A stretch of 5,110 bases of DNA from the NCBI GenBank assembly GCA_902772605.1, contig CACYBG010000111.1, positions 1-5,110 on the forward strand, in the 5' to 3' direction. Every line of letters begins with the position of its first letter. Position 1 is the first letter of the stretch. A model generated the notes under the pieces. That model was not told the origin of the DNA, did no database searches, and saw only the letters and a list, made by a program, of their open reading frames with translations. Positions 1 through 4,613 of the stretch are shown here, piece after piece. Origin of the DNA: an uncultured Spirochaetaceae bacterium. Its GTDB lineage: Bacteria; Spirochaetota; Spirochaetia; Treponematales; Treponemataceae. The translations under genes were made by a program, and so were the position numbers.

Positions 1-1
1 A

Positions 2-58
2 AAAAAACTTCAAAGCCTGCATTTCAAGGGCTACAAGGCTGTAAAATTGGAGGATTAA
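2..58 (+). CDS. C-terminal end of an unidentified protein (5' end outside window)
   Basis: Frame 2 is open from the window edge and ends at TAA (56-58), giving a C-terminal tail KKLQSLHFKGYKAVKLED. The frame is supported by its context. The stop lies one base before the ATG of the next gene (60), and that gene's ribosome binding site (GGAGG, 49-53) sits inside the last codons, as in tightly coupled operons. Only 18 residues are visible, so the family cannot be named securely. From memory, the tail resembles the ends of DUF3990 proteins, which are often encoded beside small DUF3791 proteins. That is a weak suggestion only. Confidence 0.45.
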   Translation, partial: KKLQSLHFKGYKAVKLED

Positions 59-59
59 G

Positions 60-287
60 ATGGCACCAAGTAAATACGAATACGGTATGGAACTTCCTGC
101 TGCAATGGCTTGTAAGACAATTGCCGAGTAAAAACATATTTCCCTGATAAACGCCTTTGACAGTTTCATAAAATCAAAGGCAGACAAAATGCTTTTTGAC
201 GAGAGGACAGCCTTTTGGTGCAACGGTCCCGATTACATTGCCGATGAGTTTAACAGGAAGATGGCAGATTGGGGAACCGCTGATTAA
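60..287 (+). pseudogene. Small accessory gene interrupted by in-frame TAA (DUF3791-like, tentative)
   Basis: ATG at 60 follows GGAGG (49-53) at a 6-base spacing. The frame reads 23 codons to TAA (129-131). Immediately afterwards the same frame stays open for another 51 codons to TAA (285-287). The downstream part is protein-like, with segments ISLINAFDSFIKSKADKMLF, DERTAFWCNGPDYIADEF and NRKMADWG. Read through, the product would be about 75 residues with one nonsense codon after residue 23, so a single base change from a sense codon explains it. Short proteins with a pattern of K-x-L-F-D-E, then W, then GPDYI remind me of DUF3791-type proteins that accompany DUF3990 genes, but this is recall, not a match I could run. 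An internal ATG (189) has no good ribosome binding site. It could instead be a real 23-residue peptide or a sequencing error. The final codons overlap a palindromic repeat. Confidence 0.5.
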
Positions 288-316
288 TACGCGAAGCATT
301 AATCAGTGTTTCCTTA
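271..316. repeat. Imperfect palindrome, copy 1 of a dispersed family
   Basis: Bases 273-288 pair with 298-313. The core CTGATTAAT/ATTAATCAG is a perfect 9-bp stem, extended by GGAA..C/G..TTCC arms with one mismatch and one G-T pair. The loop contains GCGAAGC, a sequence known to form very stable mini-hairpins. It overlaps the stop codon of the preceding small gene. No T-run follows on either strand, so it is not a typical intrinsic terminator. It aligns without gaps to 4447-4492 (36 of 46 bases identical) and to 558-603 (32 of 46). Confidence 0.75.
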
Positions 317-331
317 GAACTCCCGTCGTCG

Positions 332-514
332 CTACTTAATCTTCCAGCCTAAAAGTCCTTTGGCGTCGCTTGAAAAAACAAGGGCAACCCTGAACATCTG
401 TTTTCCGCTTACGACAAATCTTTCGGAATAACCGTTTGCGTCAATCTGGGTGAGGGCAAGCTCTGCGACTTTTTCAAAATCCTGAATGCCGATCGGCAGA
501 AAGCGTTCTTCCAT
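332..514 (-). pseudogene. Internal-deletion remnant of an AAA-ATPase-like / PD-(D/E)XK nuclease gene
   Basis: The 60-residue frame starts MEERFLPIGIQDFEK, which is the N-terminal signature of the large AAA-ATPase-like family (usually L-P-I-G-I-Q-D-F-E-K-L followed by Y-V-D-K-T). From about residue 16 it instead reads VAELALTQIDANGYSERF, then SGKQMFRVALVFSSD and GWKIK. That matches the extreme C-terminus of the same family, after its PD-(D/E)XK nuclease domain (A-x-x-Q-I-x-x-x-G-Y, then G-V-x-F-S-S, then W). Intact members are about 500 residues, so the Walker motifs and nuclease core are missing. I chose ATG 514 because it matches the family start. A TTG at 589 would lengthen the frame into a palindromic repeat. 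No Shine-Dalgarno sequence is evident. The frame has stayed open, so a small expressed protein cannot be excluded. Confidence 0.65.
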
Positions 515-550
515 GGGATTCTGTATAGCACAATTTGAAAAATCATTCCA

Positions 551-599
551 TAAAACGAAAGAACCTGTGATTAATGCATGACGTATCAATCACAGGTTC
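551..599 (-). terminator. Probable intrinsic terminator of the OmpA-domain gene
   Basis: On the minus strand the 12-bp perfect stem begins 20 bases after the OmpA-domain stop codon and is followed directly by the T-rich stretch TTTCGTTTTA (560-551). The position and T-tract fit Rho-independent termination, although the T-run is interrupted. It coincides with palindrome copy 2, so that repeat may have been recruited as a terminator. Confidence 0.6.
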
Positions 600-603
600 C
601 TTA
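558..603. repeat. Palindrome, copy 2 of the dispersed family
   Basis: A perfect 12-bp stem GAACCTGTGATT (561-572) pairs with AATCACAGGTTC (588-599). It has further partial pairing inside and the same trailing TTCCTTA as copy 1. The gap-free alignment to 271-316 (32 of 46) makes it a member of the same family. Copies 1 and 2 lie on either side of the nuclease-gene remnant. Confidence 0.7.
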
Positions 604-618
604 AGCATACGGCTGATT

Positions 619-1959
619 TTATTTGTCCATTATCGTGATTTCGACGCGGCGGTTTTTTGCACGTCCTGCTTCCGTCGTGTTCGGTGCGATTGGAAGGGTG
701 TCGCCGAATCCCTGCGTGAAAACCTGATGCCTGTCCTTTACTCCTATTCCTATCAGGTAGTCGGCAACGGTCTGTGCCCTGTCCATGCTCAGTTTCTGGG
801 AATCGACTCCGTTGTTCGCTACTGCCGTGTGTCCGCTTATCAACAGGTCGTTTTCCGGGAATAGCGAAAGTATCTGGGCGATTCTCTGAAGCTTGTCCTT
901 TTCTCCTTCGACCAGTATGTTGCTGTCCGGCTTGAACTGGATGTTTTCAATCGAAATCGTAAGTCCCTTATCGCCTCTGACAACGTTCACGTCATCCAGA
1001 CCCAATTCGTCAATCTGAGTCTGTACGGTCTTCATGTTGTCAGGCGTGTCCGTGCGGATGAAATCGGAAACCTCTGCATGTGCTGTTCCGCGGAATTCAT
1101 ACATGCGTCCGTAAGCGGTTTCAATCAGTATGCGGAAATTTTCGGTATAATGGTCTATCGCTCCCTTTTCTGCGTCCCAGTAGACAAGTTCATCGCTGAA
1201 TCCCATCATTACCTGCGGGTAGTCTGCGTACGGGTCGTCAATCGCCTTGAAATTCCTTTCCGGAGTTTCCATGTACATTGAATACTTTACCCTGAATACG
1301 TGCAGCTTGTTGCTTGTCTTGTTGAGCGACTGGTTGTTCGACTTTTTTGAAACGGATGCCGCTGCGTAACTCATGGTGCGGACCTGCTTTTTCTCCCTGT
1401 TGACCGTTCCAAGGTAAGTGTAGGTTGCGGTAAACGGAACCTTGTAAGGAGTCTGTATTCCGAAGTTGAGCCTCAGGTCGTGAGCTTCATGTCCTTCTGC
1501 CGTCCAGGTGTCGCCGGGCTTTACGGGATGGTCCGGGAAAATCGGTACGTCGCGGACTGTCGGCATGAAATACTGGTCGTCAATCGTATAGACACCCTTT
1601 TTTGAGCGGTCGAAAATGCTCAGGTATTCTTCGCCCCAACTGAAAGAACCGCTGTCAACTACGGACTGGGAGCTTTCGGTGGTCATGAATGTTGATTTAT
1701 GCGTTGCGCTTCCATCGGGCTTTACGGAAAGTACCTGGGTCGAAATCCTGTTGATGATTTCCGCCGAATGATGGAGCCTCATGTTTACGTATACGTCTTC
1801 ATTTACAGTGGAAAGAATCCTGTATGAATCGCCTTCCTGATACTTGAAGGTAAACTCTACAGGTCCGCCGCTTGTGTCGTAGGTTTGTGCCGCCGCAGAA
1901 ATCGGGAATAAAATGGAAAGGCCTAAGAAGAGGGCCTGAAATGGATTTAATCTTTTCAA
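619..1959 (-). CDS. Secreted OmpA-domain envelope protein, Tp0624-like
   Basis: The 446-residue protein begins with a signal peptide (KR at 2-3, hydrophobic stretch 9-21, likely cleavage after AAA at 22-24). Residues 25 to about 330 form a beta-rich region I cannot assign to a family. Residues 332-446 are an OmpA/MotB-type domain: GLTISIENIQF, GHTA (376-379), LSMDRA (390-395), GFGD (417-420) and GRAKNRRVEI (432-441). Such domains normally anchor the envelope to peptidoglycan through an Asp after G-H/Y-T and an Arg in LS..RA. Here Arg394 is kept but the Asp position is Ala379. The start is TTG: an in-frame TGA lies at 1975-1977, GAGG (1969-1972) is 9 bases upstream, and the next Met (residue 60) would lose the signal peptide. 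T. pallidum Tp0624 is a similar exported protein with a divergent OmpA domain, encoded near cheR/cheB, so orthology is plausible but unproven. Location is probably periplasmic. Confidence 0.88.
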   Translation of the reverse strand: MKRLNPFQALFLGLSILFPISAAAQTYDTSGGPVEFTFKYQEGDSYRILSTVNEDVYVNMRLHHSAEIINRISTQVLSVKPDGSATHKSTFMTTESSQSVVDSGSFSWGEEYLSIFDRSKKGVYTIDDQYFMPTVRDVPIFPDHPVKPGDTWTAEGHEAHDLRLNFGIQTPYKVPFTATYTYLGTVNREKKQVRTMSYAAASVSKKSNNQSLNKTSNKLHVFRVKYSMYMETPERNFKAIDDPYADYPQVMMGFSDELVYWDAEKGAIDHYTENFRILIETAYGRMYEFRGTAHAEVSDFIRTDTPDNMKTVQTQIDELGLDDVNVVRGDKGLTISIENIQFKPDSNILVEGEKDKLQRIAQILSLFPENDLLISGHTAVANNGVDSQKLSMDRAQTVADYLIGIGVKDRHQVFTQGFGDTLPIAPNTTEAGRAKNRRVEITIMDK

Positions 1960-1968
1960 AGTAAAATA

Positions 1969-1972
1969 CCTC
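1969..1972 (-). promoter_or_regulatory. Ribosome binding site deciding the TTG start of the OmpA-domain gene
   Basis: GAGG on the minus strand lies 9 bases before TTG (1959-1957). With an in-frame stop just upstream and a proper signal peptide just downstream, it fixes the non-ATG start. Confidence 0.7.
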
Positions 1973-1993
1973 GCTCACTTATCGGAAAAATAA

Positions 1994-2042
1994 ACCTTTG
2001 CCTTGACAGCCCGACCGGACCGCCCATCTGATAAACAAAGGT
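1994..2042 (-). other. Inverted repeat in the 5' region of the OmpA-domain gene
   Basis: ACCTTTG (1994-2000) and CAAAGGT (2036-2042) are perfect 7-bp arms 35 bases apart. They lie in the 166-bp gap between the cysK terminator and the OmpA-domain start. On the minus-strand transcript they could pair as a leader stem about 35 bases before the start codon, or serve as separated protein sites. I found no convincing promoter for the OmpA-domain gene in this gap. Confidence 0.3.
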
Positions 2043-2125
2043 GCATTGATTCCGTTACGGATGATTTTTGAGGGTTGATTCGTACTGATTTTTACTGGTT
2101 TTCGAGTTGATTGAAAGACCTGCGC

Positions 2126-2161
2126 AAAAAAAAATCCAGGCCTTGTATTTAAGCCTGGATT
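2126..2161 (-). terminator. Intrinsic terminator of cysK
   Basis: On the minus strand AATCCAGGC (2161-2153) pairs perfectly with GCCTGGATT (2141-2133) across an 11-base loop. An uninterrupted run of nine T (2134-2126) overlaps the end of the stem. It starts about 35 bases after the cysK stop, in the classic position, and uncouples cysK from the OmpA-domain gene downstream. Confidence 0.92.
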
Positions 2162-2195
2162 CCCTGATTTCTGTCAGTTTATATGGATTTTTACC

Positions 2196-3128
2196 TTACT
2201 CGTTGAAAAGTGCCGTTGAAAGGTAGCGGTCGCCTGAATCCGGAAGGAGGACGACGATGTTCTTTCCTTCGAATTCCGGTCTTTTTGCAACCTGTATTGC
2301 GGCCCAAAGTGCTGCTCCGGATGAAATTCCCGTCAAAAATCCTTCGGTCTTTCCAAGTTCCTTTCCGGTTGAGAATGCAACGTCGTTGTTTACGGTTATG
2401 ATTTCATCGTAAATCTTCGTGTCGAGAGTTGCCGGTATGAATCCTGCGCCTATTCCCTGAATCTTGTGTGCACCCGCAGTTCCCTTTGAAAGCACAGGTG
2501 ATGATTCCGGTTCGACTGCAAAAACCTTTACGTCCGCTTTCTTTGACTTGAGGAATTTTCCGACTCCGCTCAATGTTCCGCCTGTTCCGACTCCTGCAAC
2601 GAATGCGTCTACGTTTCCGTCGGTGTCGTCCCAGATTTCCGGTCCCGTCGTTTCAACGTGGGTCTTCGGGTTTACCGGATTTTCAAACTGTCCCGGTATG
2701 AAGCTGTTCGGAATTGTCTTTGCAAGTTCGTTTGCCTTTTCTATGGCTCCCTTCATGCCCTTTGCACCCTCTGTCAGTACGACTTCGGCTCCGTAGGCTT
2801 TCAAAAGGTTGCGGCGTTCGATGGACATGGTTTCCGGCATGGTCAGTATGATTTTGATTCCGTAGCTTGCGGCCACTGATGCAAGACCGATTCCCGTGTT
2901 TCCTGATGTCGGTTCGATGATTGTCGAATCATCCTTGAGTTTTCCGCTTGCAAGTGCATCGTCAATCATGGATTTTGCAATCCTGTCCTTTACGCTTCCG
3001 GCCGGATTCAGATATTCCAGCTTTGCAAGGATGTGGGCCTTGAGTCCCAGTTTCTTTTCGAGATTGGAAAGTTCCAGGATTGGAGTCTTTCCCACCAAGT
3101 CCGTAATTTTTTTTGCTATGTTGCCCAT
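2196..3128 (-). CDS. cysK: Cysteine synthase A (O-acetylserine sulfhydrylase)
   Basis: This cytoplasmic PLP enzyme makes L-cysteine and acetate from O-acetyl-L-serine and sulfide. At 310 residues it is the usual length and appears intact. The PLP Schiff-base lysine is K47 in NPAGSVKDR (41-49). The substrate loop is PTSGNTG (72-78), the phosphate-binding loop is GVGTGGT (179-185), and the serine that contacts the PLP ring nitrogen is in GISSGAA (267-273). HKIQGIGAGFIP (221-232) and PDSGDRYLSTALF (296-308) are CysK-type signatures and favour CysK over CysM or cystathionine beta-synthase. ATG 3128 is preceded by AGGAGG at a 10-base spacing. The gene is monocistronic by its own promoter (3212-3240) and terminator (2126-2161). 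No cysE is in the window. A serine sulfhydrylase with a different donor cannot be excluded from sequence alone. Confidence 0.95.
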   Translation of the reverse strand: MGNIAKKITDLVGKTPILELSNLEKKLGLKAHILAKLEYLNPAGSVKDRIAKSMIDDALASGKLKDDSTIIEPTSGNTGIGLASVAASYGIKIILTMPETMSIERRNLLKAYGAEVVLTEGAKGMKGAIEKANELAKTIPNSFIPGQFENPVNPKTHVETTGPEIWDDTDGNVDAFVAGVGTGGTLSGVGKFLKSKKADVKVFAVEPESSPVLSKGTAGAHKIQGIGAGFIPATLDTKIYDEIITVNNDVAFSTGKELGKTEGFLTGISSGAALWAAIQVAKRPEFEGKNIVVLLPDSGDRYLSTALFNE

Positions 3129-3138
3129 TTTTTTCTAG

Positions 3139-3144
3139 CCTCCT
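3139..3144 (-). promoter_or_regulatory. Strong ribosome binding site of cysK
   Basis: A full AGGAGG on the minus strand lies 10 bases upstream of the cysK ATG, confirming that start. Confidence 0.85.
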
Positions 3145-3200
3145 GAATCTGGTTTTATGGATTTGCGACAAAGGTCGATTCCTTAATCACCTACTGATTT

Positions 3201-3219
3201 ACTATGTTAATACGATAGT
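3201..3219. promoter_or_regulatory. Candidate operator overlapping the cysK -10 and start
   Basis: ACTATGTTAATACGATAGT has perfect 5-bp outer arms (ACTAT/ATAGT), plus TA/TA pairing around the centre. It covers the -10 box and predicted start of cysK transcription, where a bound repressor would block initiation. AT-rich palindromes of this size are used by Rrf2-family regulators of sulfur metabolism (CymR, IscR). Assigning such a regulator here is inference. Confidence 0.35.
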
Positions 3220-3240
3220 CGATAAATCCGGCTTTGTCAA
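3212..3240 (-). promoter_or_regulatory. Sigma-70-type promoter of cysK
   Basis: On the minus strand a perfect -35 TTGACA (3240-3235) is separated by exactly 17 bases from TATCGT (3217-3212), which matches four of six -10 bases including the conserved first T, A and last T. Transcription would start near 3205, giving a leader of about 77 bases. The leader holds a small CGAC/GTCG hairpin (3166-3177). Confidence 0.65.
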
Positions 3241-3251
3241 TTCTTTTTTCA

Positions 3252-3269
3252 GTCAAAACCGTCAAAACC
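3252..3269. repeat. Tandem duplication of a 9-mer (GTCAAAACC)
   Basis: Two directly adjacent identical copies, 3252-3260 and 3261-3269, lie upstream of the cysK -35 box in the divergent cysK/cheR interval. They may be a pair of regulator half-sites or simple slippage. Confidence 0.4.
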
Positions 3270-3384
3270 TAGGGGAAAAAAGGGAAAATTCCAGAAAACT
3301 GGTTCCGAACCGATTGGGTTTTGTATGGAAACGTGAAATGAATGCGAAAAAAGGATAAGTTTTCAATTGTCGTGTAAAATTCGC

Positions 3385-3493
3385 GTGAAAATCTTCCGTT
3401 AATGTTAAGTGAAAATCTCTAAAAACTCATTTCTGCGGTTTCCAGAGAGGAATTTTCCGACGATTTTCACGTTTTCGGAGATAGAGAAAATCT
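3385..3493. repeat. Repeated GTGAAAATCT boxes upstream of cheR
   Basis: GTGAAAATCT occurs at 3385-3394 and 3409-3418, with starts 24 bases apart. GTGAAAATC recurs inverted at 3462-3470, and GAAAATCT occurs at 3486-3493 just before the cheR -35 box. GGAAAATTCC (3283-3292) and its reverse complement (3449-3458) lie in the same interval, as does the palindrome GGTTCCGAACC (3301-3311). No gene is supported in 3145-3533. The interval appears to be regulatory, and the regulator is unknown. Confidence 0.4.
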
Positions 3494-3497
3494 TCAA

Positions 3498-3526
3498 TGG
3501 ACAATTTGACTATGGGAGTGTATAAT
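3498..3526 (+). promoter_or_regulatory. Near-consensus promoter abutting the cheR start codon
   Basis: TGGACA (3498-3503, five of six matches to the -35 consensus), a 17-base spacer and a perfect TATAAT (3521-3526). The predicted start is about 3532-3534, at or next to the A of the cheR ATG (3534), so the mRNA would be leaderless or nearly so. No flagellar sigma-28 motif was seen nearby. Confidence 0.6.
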
Positions 3527-3533
3527 CTTAGTT

Positions 3534-4352
3534 ATGGCTGATTTATTAAATGATTCCCAGTTCGATAAATTTCGAAAACTGATTTATGATTCATCTGGAA
3601 TAACTTTCTCGGAGAACAACCGTTCGATTTTGGACAGTCGTCTGAAAGACCGTCTTCGCGAAGAAAAAATCGACAGTGCAGATGCGTATTACGATCGTGT
3701 CATTTCTGATCAGGGGGAATTCAAGGCTTTCCTGGACAGCGTGACTACAAATTTGACGCGCTTTTTCAGAAATCAGCCTCATTTCGATGCTCTCCTCAAT
3801 TATGTCGTTCCGCACGTCATCGAAAACAAGAAGAAGACTGGCGAAACGAAAATCCGCATCTGGAGTGCCGGATGTTCAACCGGAGAAGAGCCTTACACAA
3901 TCGCCATGCTTCTGAAGGACAAGCTTCCGGCTCCATATACCTTCGACATAATGGCGTCGGACATTTCCCTCAAGTCGCTGATGGTAGGGCAGCAGGGGTT
4001 CTATCCTGATTCAAGGATGGCGGGAGTCCCTGAAGCTTACCTTACGAAATTCTTCACCAAGAGCGAAAAAGGCTATCAGATAAAGCCCGAGGTCATGAAT
4101 ACGATACACTTTGACTATCATAACCTCAGGAACGACAGCGGTGTGCGCAATCTGGACATAGTCTTCTGCCGCAACGTGCTGATTTATTTTGACGAATCGG
4201 CTCAGAAGGCGACCATAGACAGGTTCTATAATGCGATGGCGAAACATTCCTATCTGTTCATCGGACATTCGGAAAGTCTTTTCGGAATGGATACCAAATT
4301 CCAGTTCCTTAAGACCGATTGGGCCTGTCTCTATCAGAAGAACGAAGACTGA
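3534..4352 (+). CDS. cheR: Chemotaxis protein methyltransferase CheR
   Basis: CheR transfers methyl groups from S-adenosylmethionine to glutamates of chemoreceptors at the inner face of the membrane, resetting their sensitivity. The 272-residue protein has the full family layout. There is an N-terminal helical domain (about 1-80) ending in TTNLTRFFRN (71-80). The SAM-binding loop is SAGCSTGEEPYT (111-122), followed by ASDIS (141-145), FDYHNL (193-198), DIVFCRNVLIYFD (208-220) and the terminal FIGHSESL (242-249). The C-terminus has no added pentapeptide-binding or TPR region. ATG 3534 fits the family start (DSQFDKFRKLIYDSSGI). It has no Shine-Dalgarno at normal distance: the only candidate, GGGAG (3514-3518), is 15 bases away. 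A strong promoter lies directly before the ATG. cheB follows after 261 bases in the same direction, matching the cheR-cheB order I recall for T. pallidum TP0630-TP0631. Confidence 0.95.
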   Translation: MADLLNDSQFDKFRKLIYDSSGITFSENNRSILDSRLKDRLREEKIDSADAYYDRVISDQGEFKAFLDSVTTNLTRFFRNQPHFDALLNYVVPHVIENKKKTGETKIRIWSAGCSTGEEPYTIAMLLKDKLPAPYTFDIMASDISLKSLMVGQQGFYPDSRMAGVPEAYLTKFFTKSEKGYQIKPEVMNTIHFDYHNLRNDSGVRNLDIVFCRNVLIYFDESAQKATIDRFYNAMAKHSYLFIGHSESLFGMDTKFQFLKTDWACLYQKNED

Positions 4353-4397
4353 GCTTGATTTTTATCCTGCAACCGTTGAAACTTACATGCATTTGTA

Positions 4398-4439
4398 GGC
4401 ATCTCTAGAATATCAAAATCCAAGTTTTTTAGAGGTGCC
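4398..4439. repeat. Hairpin 1 in the cheR-cheB gap
   Basis: GGCATCTCTA (4398-4407) pairs with TAGAGGTGCC (4430-4439) with one G-T pair. Pairing continues inward for three more bases, making about 13 bp around a 16-base loop. No T-run follows on the plus strand, so it is not an obvious cheR terminator. It may slow or process a cheR-cheB transcript, or be part of a dispersed repeat. Confidence 0.55.
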
Positions 4440-4446
4440 CGTATCT

Positions 4447-4492
4447 GGGGAATCTCTGATTGATATGGGAAGCACTGATCAGCGGTTCCTTG
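4447..4492. repeat. Imperfect palindrome, copy 3 of the dispersed family (hairpin 2)
   Basis: This copy aligns without gaps to 271-316, with 36 of 46 bases identical, including GGGGAA at the left end, CTGATT, GGAAGCA/CGAAGCA in the loop, ATCAG and TTCCTT at the right end. The stem is kept despite base changes, partly through G-T pairs (4461-4477 and 4462-4476). It lies in the middle of the cheR-cheB gap. Confidence 0.7.
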
Positions 4493-4501
4493 CGATTTTC
4501 T

Positions 4502-4528
4502 GTAATTCTTCATTATGCAATGAATTAC
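4502..4528. other. Hairpin 3 in the cheR-cheB gap
   Basis: GTAATTC-TTC-ATT and AATGAATTAC form a 10-bp stem with a 3-base bulge and an ATGC loop. It stands 86 bases before cheB, and no T-run follows. The remaining bases of 4353-4613 hold no gene I can support and no clear promoter for cheB. Confidence 0.45.
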
Positions 4529-4600
4529 GTAAAGTTGCTGCGTTATGGCCGGCAGAAAATGGTCCGGGTCTGGATTTTTCGGTGTTTCCCTAAAAAAAAA

Positions 4601-4606
4601 GAGGGG
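4601..4606 (+). promoter_or_regulatory. Ribosome binding site of cheB
   Basis: GAGGGG lies 7 bases before ATG 4614 and follows a run of nine A. A short CCCT (4588-4591) just upstream could pair weakly with AGGG of this site. The clear site here contrasts with its absence before cheR. Confidence 0.75.
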
Positions 4607-4613
4607 TTGTTTT

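Noticed and set aside
332..589. Longer 85-residue version of the nuclease-family remnant from a TTG at 589
   Set aside because: The extra 25 residues come from palindrome copy 2 and its flank, and the family N-terminal signature begins right after ATG 514.
2003..2008. Perfect TTGACA on the plus strand upstream of the OmpA-domain gene
   Set aside because: There is no -10 box at 16-18 bases, and the plus strand downstream has no gene to serve.
2464..2796. 110-residue plus-strand frame within cysK
   Set aside because: It is antisense to conserved cysK motifs, has low-complexity Ser/Pro/Phe content and no ribosome binding site.
3113..3358. 81-residue plus-strand frame overlapping the cysK start and the regulatory interval
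   Set aside because: It overlaps the cysK ribosome binding site and promoter, and its composition is unlike a protein.
3506..3526. TTGACT close to TATAAT before cheR as the -35 box
   Set aside because: The spacing is only 9 bases, too short. TGGACA at 3498 gives the correct 17.
4465..4593. Plus-strand 42-codon frame (MGSTDQRFLAIF...) in the cheR-cheB gap
   Set aside because: It begins inside palindrome copy 3 with no normally spaced ribosome binding site and no recognisable family, so it is probably chance. It could be revisited if the gap proves to be a repeated element.
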